Positions 24,683-32,840 of a stretch of 40,712 nt of DNA are shown here, one piece after another; the first letter of the stretch is position 1; the number at the start of each line of letters is the position of its first letter. The position numbers were made by a program, and so were the translations under genes. This DNA is from Lachnospiraceae bacterium UBA3287 (GTDB taxonomy: Bacteria > Bacillota > Clostridia > Lachnospirales > Lachnospiraceae). The stretch lies in contig DETN01000187.1 of assembly GCA_002362155.1 (NCBI GenBank), forward strand, positions 1 through 40,712. Reading direction: 5' to 3'. The notes beneath the pieces were generated by a model. It saw only the letters and a program-made list of their open reading frames with translations. It made no database searches and had not been told where the DNA came from.

Positions 24683-26062
24683 ATGGCACAGCTCTGGGGC
24701 GGCCGATTTACCAAGGAGACGGACGCATCTGTCAAAGCCTTTAACGATTCCCTCCGTTTTGATTCCAGGCTCTATCATGAAGACATAGAAGGCAGCATCG
24801 CCCATGCCTCCATGCTGGGCCGCCAGGGGATCATCAGTGCAGAGGAAGCCGATACCATTATCAACGGTCTGGGGGTCATCCTTTCCGAGATCGAGTCGGG
24901 AGACCTGGTCTTTACGGATGAATATGAGGACATCCACAGCTTCGTGGAGGCAAACCTGATCGAGAGGATCGGCGACGCCGGCAAAAAGCTCCATACCGGA
25001 AGAAGCCGCAACGACCAGGTGGCCCTGGATATGCGGCTCTATACCCGCAGGCAGATCGATCTGATGCACAGCGAGCTGAAGGACCTCCTGCAGGTCATCC
25101 TTGATATCATGGAGAAGAACACGGAGACCTTCATGCCGGGCTTTACCCATCTGCAGAAGGCCCAGCCGGTCACCCTGGCCCATCATTTCGGCGCCTATTT
25201 CGAGATGTTCAGAAGAGACCTGCTCCGTCTGGAGGACTGCAGGGAGCGCATGAACTACTGCCCTCTGGGATCCGGCGCCCTGGCAGGCACCACCTATCCC
25301 CTGGACAGGGACTATACCGCCAGAGAGCTTGGCTTCTACGGCCCCACCCTCAACAGCATGGATTCCGTTTCCGACAGGGATTACGTGATCGAGTTCCTTT
25401 CAGACCTGTCCCTGATCATGATGCATCTGTCCCGCTTTTCCGAGGAGCTGATCATCTGGAATTCCAATGAATACCGCTTCGTGGAAATGGACGATGCCTT
25501 CTCCACAGGCTCTTCCATCATGCCCCAGAAGAAAAATCCGGACATCTGCGAGCTGGTCCGGGGCAAGACCGGCCGGGTCTACGGCGACCTGTTCTCCCTC
25601 ATGACCACCATGAAGGGACTGCCTCTGGCCTACAACAAGGACATGCAGGAGGACAAGGAGCCGGCCTTCGATGCCATCGATACGGCCCATGCCTGCGTAA
25701 AGCTCTTTGCCGGCATGCTGAGCACCCTTTCCTTCAGAAAGGACGTCATGGAAAAGAGCGCTGCCAGGGGCTTTACCAACGCCACCGACGCCGCAGACTA
25801 CCTGGTGGTCAGGGGAGTCCCCTTCCGGGATGCCCACGGCATCATCGGAAGAGTGGTCCTCTACTGCATCGAAGAGGGAAGATCCATCGAAGAACTGAGC
25901 CTTGAAGAGCTGAAATCCTTCTCGGAAGCCTTCGGAGAGGATATCTATGAAGCTGTTTCCCTGAAGACCTGCGTGGATAAGCGCCTGACCGTGGGCGGCC
26001 CTGCCCCCGAAGTTATGAAGGCGGTCATCGAAAACAGAAAAGAGTGGCTTGCCACCGTCTGA
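24683..26062 (+). CDS. argH: Argininosuccinate lyase
   Basis: ArgH splits argininosuccinate to arginine and fumarate. The 459-residue protein starts QLWGGRFTKETD, has HTGRSRNDQVALDMRLY near 110, THLQKAQPVTLAHH near 156 and the fumarase-superfamily loop GSSIMPQKKNPDICELVRG near 280. AGAGAGGAAA lies about 8 bases before ATG 24683. Its usual partner argG is not next to it. Only 58 bases separate it from the tRNA terminator and no convincing promoter is visible there. asd follows 63 bases later. Confidence 0.97.
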   Translation: MAQLWGGRFTKETDASVKAFNDSLRFDSRLYHEDIEGSIAHASMLGRQGIISAEEADTIINGLGVILSEIESGDLVFTDEYEDIHSFVEANLIERIGDAGKKLHTGRSRNDQVALDMRLYTRRQIDLMHSELKDLLQVILDIMEKNTETFMPGFTHLQKAQPVTLAHHFGAYFEMFRRDLLRLEDCRERMNYCPLGSGALAGTTYPLDRDYTARELGFYGPTLNSMDSVSDRDYVIEFLSDLSLIMMHLSRFSEELIIWNSNEYRFVEMDDAFSTGSSIMPQKKNPDICELVRGKTGRVYGDLFSLMTTMKGLPLAYNKDMQEDKEPAFDAIDTAHACVKLFAGMLSTLSFRKDVMEKSAARGFTNATDAADYLVVRGVPFRDAHGIIGRVVLYCIEEGRSIEELSLEELKSFSEAFGEDIYEAVSLKTCVDKRLTVGGPAPEVMKAVIENRKEWLATV

Positions 26063-26096
26063 AATAAAAAGCATAAACCGGAAATGTCATTACAGA

Positions 26097-26111
26097 TCCG
26101 CCGGAGGCGGA
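26097..26111 (+). repeat. Small hairpin upstream of asd
   Basis: TCCGCC-GGA-GGCGGA is a perfect 6-bp stem just before the asd ribosome binding site (TAGGAGA). It may affect translation; there is no T-run. Confidence 0.35.
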
Positions 26112-26125
26112 GTTAGGAGAATAGT

Positions 26126-27211
26126 ATGAGCGATAAATTAAAAGTTGCAGTTCTTGGCGGCACAGGCATGGTAGGCCAGAGATTCATTTCCATCCTGGAG
26201 AATCACCCCTGGTTCGAGGTCACGGCCATAGGCGCCAGCCCCAGAAGCGCCGGAAAGACCTATGAAGAAGCGGTGGGCGGACGCTGGAAGCTGGACGGGG
26301 ACATCCCGGATTCCGTAAAAGGCATTACCATCCAGGACGTTTCCGACGTGGAAGGCATTGCCTCCCAGGTGGATTTCTGCCTCAGCGCCGTGGACATGTC
26401 CAAGGACCAGATCAGGGCCATCGAGGAAGCCTACGCAAAGACAGAGACTCCTGTGGTCTCCAACAACAGCGCCCACAGATGGACACCCGACGTTCCCATG
26501 ATCATCCCGGAGATCAACCCCGAGCATACGGACGTCATCGCTTTCCAGAAGAAGAGACTGGGCACAGAGCGCGGCTTTATCGCCGTCAAGCCCAACTGCT
26601 CCATCCAGGCCTATGCTCCCGCCCTGGCCGCATGGAAGGAATACGACCCCTACGAAGTAGTGGTCTCCACCTACCAGGCTATATCCGGCGCCGGCAAGAC
26701 CTTTAGGGACTGGCCTGAAATGATCGAGAACGTGATCCCCTACATCGGCGGAGAGGAAGAGAAGTCCGAGAAGGAGCCCCTTCGTATCTTCGGCCGTCTG
26801 GAAAACGGCGTCATCGTTCCGGCAGACAGCCCTGTGATCACGGCCCAGTGCATTCGTATCCCCGTGCTTTACGGTCATACCGCCACTGCTTTCGTGAAGA
26901 TGAGAAAGGAAGCCGAAAAGGAAGAGCTGATCGAGAAGCTCGTAAACTTCAGAGGCCTGCCTCAGGAGCTGAAGCTCCCCAGCGCTCCCGCACAGTTCAT
27001 CCAGTACATGGAAGAGGACAACCGTCCCCAGGTAAAACTGGACGTCAACTACGAGAACGGCATGGGCGTTTCCATCGGCAGGCTCAGAAAAGACACTGTC
27101 TATGACTGGAAGTTCGTAGGCCTTGCCCACAATACCATGCGCGGCGCCGCCGGCGGTGCTGTGGAGTGCGCAGAGCTCCTTAAGGCCATGGGATATATCC
27201 AGAGCAAGTAA
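26126..27211 (+). CDS. asd: Aspartate-semialdehyde dehydrogenase
   Basis: Asd reduces aspartyl phosphate to aspartate semialdehyde with NADPH, feeding lysine, threonine, methionine and diaminopimelate synthesis. The 361-residue protein starts KVAVLGGTGMVGQRF, has catalytic C158 in VKPNCSIQ, STYQAISGAGK, and H251 in RIPVLYGHTA. The sequence is of the archaeal/fungal-like type, with the SNNSAHRWTPDVPMIIPEIN region in two adjoining parts, and not the E. coli type. This is usual in Lachnospiraceae. TAGGAGA lies 7 bases before ATG 26126. Confidence 0.96.
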   Translation: MSDKLKVAVLGGTGMVGQRFISILENHPWFEVTAIGASPRSAGKTYEEAVGGRWKLDGDIPDSVKGITIQDVSDVEGIASQVDFCLSAVDMSKDQIRAIEEAYAKTETPVVSNNSAHRWTPDVPMIIPEINPEHTDVIAFQKKRLGTERGFIAVKPNCSIQAYAPALAAWKEYDPYEVVVSTYQAISGAGKTFRDWPEMIENVIPYIGGEEEKSEKEPLRIFGRLENGVIVPADSPVITAQCIRIPVLYGHTATAFVKMRKEAEKEELIEKLVNFRGLPQELKLPSAPAQFIQYMEEDNRPQVKLDVNYENGMGVSIGRLRKDTVYDWKFVGLAHNTMRGAAGGAVECAELLKAMGYIQSK

Positions 27212-27230
27212 TTATTTCGAAGGAACGGAG

Positions 27231-27271
27231 GATGCACCGGCTCCTGCCGGAAGGCGGGAGACCGGTGCGTC
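27231..27271 (+). other. Long hairpin between asd and topB
   Basis: GATGCACCGG-CTCCTGCC, a GGAA tetraloop and GGCGGGAG-A-CCGGTGCGTC form an 18-bp stem with two G-U pairs and one bulged A. The GNRA loop and length make it very stable. It is followed by TGATTATTC and not a T-run. It starts 19 bases after the asd stop, so it may end or stabilise the asd transcript. Confidence 0.6.
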
Positions 27272-27304
27272 TGATTATTCACGCGGCTGCATACATGAGG
27301 TGAC

Positions 27305-29446
27305 ATGGGAAAACAGGTATTTATTGCGGAAAAACCGAGTGTGGCAAGGGAATTCGCCAGTGCCCTGGAACTGAACTTCCGGTCCAGGGACGGATATATG
27401 GAGGCGGAGAATACCTATGTGACCTGGTGCGTAGGCCACCTGGTCTCCATGTCCTATCCAGACGCCTACGATCCTTCTCTGAAGCGCTGGTCCCTTTCCA
27501 CCATCCCCTTTATTCCGGATTCTTTCCGCTACCAGGTCATCGACGGCGTCAAAAAGCAGTTCGGCATCGTCAAAAAGCTCCTGACCGATCCCCAGGTGGA
27601 TACCATCTATATCTGCACCGACTCGGGACGGGAGGGGGAATACATCTACCGCCTGGTGGCCCAGGAGGCCGGCGTCAGGGGAAAAGCCCAGAAAAGGGTC
27701 TGGATCGACTCCCAGACCAAAGACGAGATCCTCCGGGGCATCCGGGAGGCGAAGGACGACAGGGAGTACGACAACCTGGGGGCTGCCGCCTATCTGAGAG
27801 CCAAGGAAGACTACCTGATGGGCATCAACTTCTCCAGGGTCATCACCCTCAAGTACGGGAACGGGATCCGGGATTTCCTGGGACAGGAAAAGTGCGTGGT
27901 GGCCGTGGGCCGGGTCATGACCTGCGTCCTTGGCATGGTGGTCAGGAGAGAGAGGGAGATCCGGAATTTCGTAAAGACGCCCTTCTACCGGGTCATCGGC
28001 ACCTTCAGCCCCCAGGGAATGGAGGACAGCTTTCAGGCCGAGTGGCATGCGGTTAAAGGAAGCATCTATTTCCAGTCTCCAAAGCTCTATAAGGAGAACG
28101 GCTTTCTGAAGGAAGAGGACGCCGCGGCCCTGATCTCCTACCTGCAGGAGGGGCCTGCCGAGGAGCGGATCCCGAAGGTATCCTCCATCACCCACAAGAA
28201 GGAGACCAAGAACCCGCCCCTTCTCTACAACCTGGCAGAGCTGCAGAACGACTGCTCCCGCTTTTTCAAGATCTCCCCGGACCAGACCCTCCAGGCTGCC
28301 CAGGAGCTCTACGAGAAGAAGCTGACCACCTATCCCAGAACGGACGCCAGGGTCCTTTCCTCCGCCGTGGCCGCGGAGATCGGGAAGAACCTGAAGGGCC
28401 TCTCCCGCCTGCCCATGTATCTGCCTTATCTGAAGCAGATCCTGGAGTCGGGCTCCTACAAGAAGATCGGAAAGACCCGCTATACCAACGACAAGGCCAT
28501 CACGGACCACTACGCCATCATTCCCACGGGGGACGGCCTGTCAGTCCTGCCCTCCCTTTCCCCCACCACCCAGAAGGTCTACGAACTGATCGTCCGCCGC
28601 TTTCTGGCCATCTTTTATCCTCCTGCGGTCTTTGACAGGATCTCTCTGACCATCTCTATGAAAACGGAGGAATTTGCGGCCCAGGTAAAAAGCTGTAAGG
28701 AAAAGGGATATCTGGAGGTCATGGAATACTCCTTCTTTAAAAAGAAGGAGGAAGGAAACGGGGAAGAGGACCAGGAAAAGGAAGACCTGGGCCTGTCGCC
28801 GGAAACGGCCGCCCTTCTTAAAAAGAACATGGTCCTCACCCTTCAGGATCTGCAGATCCGGAAGGGTGAGACCTCTCCTCCCAAGCGCTACAATTCCGGT
28901 TCCATTATCCTGGCCATGGAAAACGCGGGCCAGCTGATCGAGGAAGAAGAGCTTCGGGAGCAGATCAGGGGAAGCGGCATAGGCACCAGCGCCACCCGGG
29001 CGGAGATCCTGAAAAAGCTGATCACCAACGCCTATCTGGCCCTTAACAAAAAGACCCAGATCATCACCCCCACCCAGATGGGAGAGATGATCTACGATAC
29101 AGTGGACTGCTCCGTCCGTCCCCTTCTGGACCCCAAGCTGACCGCCAGCTGGGAGATGGGACTGACCAGGGTCACCGAAGGGACCGTGTCCGAGCAGGAA
29201 TATATGTCCAAGCTGAGCGACTTCATCGTAAGACGCACCAACTTCGTCAAGGAAAACGACTGCAGGCCCCTCCTGGAGCAGAAGTACCGGGAGACGGCCG
29301 CCTTCTATCCGGAAAAAAAGGCAGGAAAGGCGCCTGCCTCCGGAACAGGAAAGGGGACCGGCAGAGGAAGAAGAAAGAAAACAGCATCCGGGAAAACGGA
29401 AGGGTCCGGGAAAGAGGCCGCCGCCGGGAAAGGAGATGAAACATGA
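27305..29446 (+). CDS. topB: DNA topoisomerase III (type IA)
   Basis: This type IA topoisomerase relaxes and decatenates DNA. The 713-residue protein starts with the Toprim segment VFIAEKPSVAREFA (E9) and has CTDSGREGEYIYR with D106, E110 and E112. The catalytic tyrosine is Y343 in TTYPRTDARV. GSGIGTSATRAEILKKL and LTASWEMGL are family motifs. There is no zinc-finger domain; the last 50 residues are a Lys/Gly/Ser-rich basic tail likely to bind DNA non-specifically. GAGGTGAC precedes ATG 27305. Plasmid and ICE elements also carry topB, but no mobile gene is near. The next gene overlaps its stop as ATGA. Confidence 0.95.
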   Translation: MGKQVFIAEKPSVAREFASALELNFRSRDGYMEAENTYVTWCVGHLVSMSYPDAYDPSLKRWSLSTIPFIPDSFRYQVIDGVKKQFGIVKKLLTDPQVDTIYICTDSGREGEYIYRLVAQEAGVRGKAQKRVWIDSQTKDEILRGIREAKDDREYDNLGAAAYLRAKEDYLMGINFSRVITLKYGNGIRDFLGQEKCVVAVGRVMTCVLGMVVRREREIRNFVKTPFYRVIGTFSPQGMEDSFQAEWHAVKGSIYFQSPKLYKENGFLKEEDAAALISYLQEGPAEERIPKVSSITHKKETKNPPLLYNLAELQNDCSRFFKISPDQTLQAAQELYEKKLTTYPRTDARVLSSAVAAEIGKNLKGLSRLPMYLPYLKQILESGSYKKIGKTRYTNDKAITDHYAIIPTGDGLSVLPSLSPTTQKVYELIVRRFLAIFYPPAVFDRISLTISMKTEEFAAQVKSCKEKGYLEVMEYSFFKKKEEGNGEEDQEKEDLGLSPETAALLKKNMVLTLQDLQIRKGETSPPKRYNSGSIILAMENAGQLIEEEELREQIRGSGIGTSATRAEILKKLITNAYLALNKKTQIITPTQMGEMIYDTVDCSVRPLLDPKLTASWEMGLTRVTEGTVSEQEYMSKLSDFIVRRTNFVKENDCRPLLEQKYRETAAFYPEKKAGKAPASGTGKGTGRGRRKKTASGKTEGSGKEAAAGKGDET

Positions 29447-30120
29447 GCATGCAGGACTATCGTATAGAAAATATGTATGATCTGTCCCAGACCATTGCCG
29501 CAGACCTTTTTGCGGGGAAGGAATATCCCTGGGAGGTCCTGGGGGATATCTCTGATTTTATTGTAAAGCTGGGAAATACCCTGCCCGCGGACAGGTTCGA
29601 AAAGAGGGGAGAGAACGTCTGGGTGGCAAAGAGCGCAAAGATCTTTGATTCCGCCTACATCGGCGGCCCCTGCATCATCGACGAGGAAGCGGAGATCCGC
29701 CAGTGCGCCTTTATCAGAGGCTCGGCCATCGTAGGAAAGAAGGCTGTGGTGGGCAACTCCACGGAGCTTAAGAACGTAGTCCTCTTCGACCTGGTCCAGG
29801 TCCCCCACTACAACTACGTGGGCGACTCTGTCCTGGGCGTCCACGCCCATATGGGAGCGGGCTCCATCACCTCCAACGTCAAGGCAGACAATAAGGAAGT
29901 GGTCATCCACGCCGGAGAGGAAAACATGGAGACCGGCCGCCGCAAGATCGGGGCCATGCTGGGAGACTATGCCGATATCGGCTGCAACAGCGTCTTAAAC
30001 CCCGGCACCGTGATCGGCAGACATACCAACGTTTACCCTGTCTCCATGGTCAGGGGCTGCGTCCCCGCCTTCCATATCTATAAGGATAAGGACCATGTGG
30101 TGGAAAAGAGGATGGACTAA
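29443..30120 (+). CDS. Left-handed beta-helix protein, GlmU C-terminal-like
   Basis: This 225-residue protein resembles the C-terminal acyltransferase-type half of GlmU and sugar-phosphate nucleotidyltransferases, without a nucleotidyltransferase domain. Hexapeptide-type repeats run from about 62 to 200: AKIFDSAYIGGPCIIDEEAEIR, GKKAVVGNSTELKN and GDYADIGCNSVLNPG, each read in shorter overlapping units. AHMGAGSITSNVKADNK matches the GlmU acetyl-CoA region well. The substrate is unknown; acetylation of a sugar phosphate is a fair guess. It begins by ATGA overlap with topB, with AAAGGAG upstream, so it is in the same operon. Databases often call such proteins 'UDP-N-acetylglucosamine pyrophosphorylase'. 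Confidence 0.85.
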   Translation: MSMQDYRIENMYDLSQTIAADLFAGKEYPWEVLGDISDFIVKLGNTLPADRFEKRGENVWVAKSAKIFDSAYIGGPCIIDEEAEIRQCAFIRGSAIVGKKAVVGNSTELKNVVLFDLVQVPHYNYVGDSVLGVHAHMGAGSITSNVKADNKEVVIHAGEENMETGRRKIGAMLGDYADIGCNSVLNPGTVIGRHTNVYPVSMVRGCVPAFHIYKDKDHVVEKRMD

Positions 30121-30126
30121 AGCCCT

Positions 30127-31809
30127 ATGGACGGATATGTGATCATTGCCTTTGTAGCCCTGCTGGCCGCCGTCCTTCTGTGGTCGGGGATCGCGGATGG
30201 CAGGAGGCGGGCGGCAAAACTTAAGGCCGAACTGAAAGAATCCTACGGAAAGCCTTCCCAGAAGGTCATGGTGCCGGAGCGCTATGCAGAGGTCAGCCAG
30301 TACTATCTGCGTCATAAAAAGGATTTTCAGGTGGATGACATCACCTGGAACGACCTGGATATGGACGACATCTACCACGCCATGGACATTACCAGGTCCT
30401 CGGCGGGAGAAGAGTATCTTTACTATGTCCTGAGGACCCCTGCCCTGGACCCCTCCGGGATCCATTTCAGCCAGGAGCAGCTCTCTTTCCCGGACAGGGA
30501 TGAAAATACCAGGATCCGGATCCAGACGATCCTGGCAGGCCTTGGCCATACGGGGCGCTTTTCCATCTATGAATATCTGGATTTCTTCGACGAGGTGAAG
30601 GCCTCTCCGGCCTGGACCCACCTGCTGGCCGCCGCCCTTCCCCTTGCGGCTCTGGGAGTCATGTTCTTCCACGTGCAGGCGGGCCTGATGCTGCTCCTGG
30701 GCGTCTTATGCCTGAATATCGTGACCTATTACAGGGAAAAATCCAGGATCGAGCCCTACCTGATCACAGTCAAATACCTGCTCCGCATCATGAAGACAGG
30801 AGACGAGATCGGAAAGATCGACTGCCCCGGCTTTGAAGAGGAGATCGGCCAACTGACCGGGATTCTGAAGGGCTTTTCGGGCTTTCGCAGGGGCTCGGGC
30901 CTTGTGTCCATGAGCGACTATACCGGTTCCGGAAATCCCATGGATCTTCTGATGGACTATATCAAGATGGCCCTGCATCTGGACCTGATCAAGCTGGGAA
31001 GCATGATGAAGGAAGTCACAGGAAAATCGGCGGAAATCGACAGGATGATCACCATCCTGGGAAGGCTGGACGCCTGCGTCGCCATCGCTTCCTTCAGAAA
31101 GAGCCTGCCCCATGCCTGCACGCCGGAATTAAGCACGGAGGGGCCGGTGGGATTTCTGGCAGAGGACCTCTATCATCCGCTTCTTCGCGACCCCGTGACC
31201 AACAGCATCCGGGCGGAGCGGCCGGTCCTTCTGACCGGCTCCAATGCTTCGGGCAAGTCCACCTTCTTAAAGGCTTCGGCCCTCTGCGCCCTCCTTGGCC
31301 AGACCATCAGCACCGTGCCCGCATCTTCCTGCCGGACCCGGTATTTCAGGATCTATTCCTCCATGGCCCTCAGGGACAACCTGCAGGGGGGAGAGTCCTA
31401 CTTTATCGTGGAGATCCGGTCCCTGAAGAGGATCCTGGACGCTGCGGGAGAAGGGGGAGATACGCCCATTCTCTGTTTTATCGACGAGGTCCTTCGGGGC
31501 ACCAATACCGTGGAGAGGATCGCGGCCTCCACAGAGATCTTAAAGAGCCTTTCCGGAAAAGAGATCTTCTGCTTTGCGGCCACCCATGACATCGAACTGA
31601 CAGAGCTTTTAAAGGAAAGCTTCGACAACTATCATTTCAGGGAAGAGATCGTGAATAAGGAAGTGGTCTTCAGCTACCAGCTCCTTGACGGTCCTTCGGA
31701 TACCAGGAACGCCATCAGGCTTCTGGAATCCATAGGCTACGACGAAGAGATCGTGGAAAGGGCCAACGAAAGGGCCCAGACCTTCCTGGAAACCGGGACC
31801 TGGAGGTGA
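30127..31809 (+). CDS. Membrane-anchored MutS-like ATPase
   Basis: This 560-residue protein ends in a MutS-type ABC ATPase domain but starts with a membrane helix (4-21) and has two further hydrophobic segments at about 164-181 and 185-200. Walker A is GSNASGKST (371-379). ESYFIVEIRSLKRIL fits the MutS signature region. Walker B with the D-loop is ILCFIDEVLRGTNT (448-461, D453, E454), and FAATHDIEL gives the switch His. The mismatch-binding and connector domains of MutS are absent. Thus it is not a mismatch repair protein; its role is unknown. The start is 6 bases after the previous stop and lacks a strong ribosome binding site. The stop overlaps the region before rnhA. Confidence 0.88.
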   Translation: MDGYVIIAFVALLAAVLLWSGIADGRRRAAKLKAELKESYGKPSQKVMVPERYAEVSQYYLRHKKDFQVDDITWNDLDMDDIYHAMDITRSSAGEEYLYYVLRTPALDPSGIHFSQEQLSFPDRDENTRIRIQTILAGLGHTGRFSIYEYLDFFDEVKASPAWTHLLAAALPLAALGVMFFHVQAGLMLLLGVLCLNIVTYYREKSRIEPYLITVKYLLRIMKTGDEIGKIDCPGFEEEIGQLTGILKGFSGFRRGSGLVSMSDYTGSGNPMDLLMDYIKMALHLDLIKLGSMMKEVTGKSAEIDRMITILGRLDACVAIASFRKSLPHACTPELSTEGPVGFLAEDLYHPLLRDPVTNSIRAERPVLLTGSNASGKSTFLKASALCALLGQTISTVPASSCRTRYFRIYSSMALRDNLQGGESYFIVEIRSLKRILDAAGEGGDTPILCFIDEVLRGTNTVERIAASTEILKSLSGKEIFCFAATHDIELTELLKESFDNYHFREEIVNKEVVFSYQLLDGPSDTRNAIRLLESIGYDEEIVERANERAQTFLETGTWR

Positions 31810-31811
31810 CC

Positions 31812-32270
31812 ATGCAGAAAGTGACCATCTTTACGGACGGGTCGGCCAGGGGAAACCCGGACGGCCCCGGCGGCTACGGAGCCATCCTCCGATACGTGGA
31901 CTCCAAAGGAGCAGTCCATGAAAAGGAGCTGTCGAAAGGGTATGAAAAGACCACCAACAACCGCATGGAGATGATGGGGGTCATAGCGGCCCTGGAGGCC
32001 CTGCGCCGTCCCTGTCAGATCGATCTTTATACTGACTCCCAGTACGTGGTCAATGCCTTCGAGAAGGGCTGGATCCGCAACTGGAAGAAAAACGGCTGGA
32101 AGACCGCGTCCAAAGAACCCGTAAAGAACAGAGAACTCTGGGAGCGGATGCTGGAGGCGGCAAAAGGCCATGAACTGACCTTCCACTGGGTAAAGGGCCA
32201 CGCCGGCCACCCGGAGAACGAAAGGTGCGACAAACTGGCCACGGAAGCCGCGGACAGCATGAAAAAATAA
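31812..32270 (+). CDS. rnhA: Ribonuclease HI
   Basis: RNase HI cuts RNA in RNA-DNA hybrids. The 152-residue protein has the full catalytic set: D9 in IFTDGSARGNP, E53 in NNRMEM, D75 in YTDSQYV and D140 near the end, plus H130 in WVKGHAGHPENERCD. The basic handle WIRNWKKNGWKT is present. GGAGG (31802-31806) stands 5 bases before ATG 31812; the GTG at 31806 is part of that site and is rejected as start. It is cotranscribed with the MutS-like gene. Confidence 0.97.
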   Translation: MQKVTIFTDGSARGNPDGPGGYGAILRYVDSKGAVHEKELSKGYEKTTNNRMEMMGVIAALEALRRPCQIDLYTDSQYVVNAFEKGWIRNWKKNGWKTASKEPVKNRELWERMLEAAKGHELTFHWVKGHAGHPENERCDKLATEAADSMKK

Positions 32271-32276
32271 GAAGAA

Positions 32277-32309
32277 AAACGCCCGGAAAGGCACGGAGGG
32301 CGTTTATTT
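32277..32309 (+). terminator. Intrinsic terminator between rnhA and dut
   Basis: AAACGCCC and GGGCGTTT form a perfect 8-bp stem with a 13-base loop, followed by ATTT. The dut ribosome binding site GAGG starts at 32310, so the terminator abuts it as at leuB. Confidence 0.65.
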
Positions 32310-32319
32310 GAGGTATACT

Positions 32320-32757
32320 ATGTCAGAGACCATCCGCATCCGTTACCTGAGCGACAGGATCGAAAAGCTCCGCCCCATAGAGGACAAGTCCGACTGGATC
32401 GACTTAAGATCTGCCGCGGACATTTCCCTGAAAAAGGGAGAGTCCTGCCTGATCCCCCTGGGAGTGGCCATGAAGCTTCCCGAGGGCTATGAGGCCCACA
32501 TCGTGCCCAGGTCCTCCACCTTTAAGAACTTCGGGATCCTGCAGACCAACCACATGGGGATCATCGACAATTCCTACAGCGGAGATAACGACGAATGGAA
32601 GATGGCCGTCCTGGCGGTCAGGGATACACAGATCCATACCGGAGACAGGATCTGCCAGTTCCGGATCATGAAAAAACAGCCCGTCCTTATCTTTGAGGAA
32701 ACGGACTGCCTGGGAGGAGAAGACCGGGGAGGCTTCGGCTCCACCGGCACCAGATAA
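32320..32757 (+). CDS. dut: dUTP diphosphatase (trimeric type)
   Basis: Dut hydrolyses dUTP to dUMP, keeping uracil out of DNA. The 145-residue protein has the trimeric-dUTPase motifs: DLRSAAD (28-34), IVPRSSTFKNFGI (61-73), GIIDNSYSGDNDEWK with D83 and Y86, GDRICQFRI (108-116) and the C-terminal RGGFGSTG (136-143). Motif III is somewhat longer than in E. coli Dut, and IVPRSST precedes it as in phage and Gram-positive forms. GAGG (32310-32313) lies 6 bases before ATG 32320; the TTG at 32308 is not the start. Confidence 0.9.
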   Translation: MSETIRIRYLSDRIEKLRPIEDKSDWIDLRSAADISLKKGESCLIPLGVAMKLPEGYEAHIVPRSSTFKNFGILQTNHMGIIDNSYSGDNDEWKMAVLAVRDTQIHTGDRICQFRIMKKQPVLIFEETDCLGGEDRGGFGSTGTR

Positions 32758-32840
32758 AAAATACTGCAGACGCAGAAAACTGCCCTGCAGCCTTTAATAC
32801 TTGTATATGCCACACCTTTTATGCGGCAGAAAGGAAGATT

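Noticed and set aside
27305..29446. topB as a sign of an integrative element
   Set aside because: No integrase, relaxase, conjugation gene or repeat flanks it, and base composition matches the neighbours.
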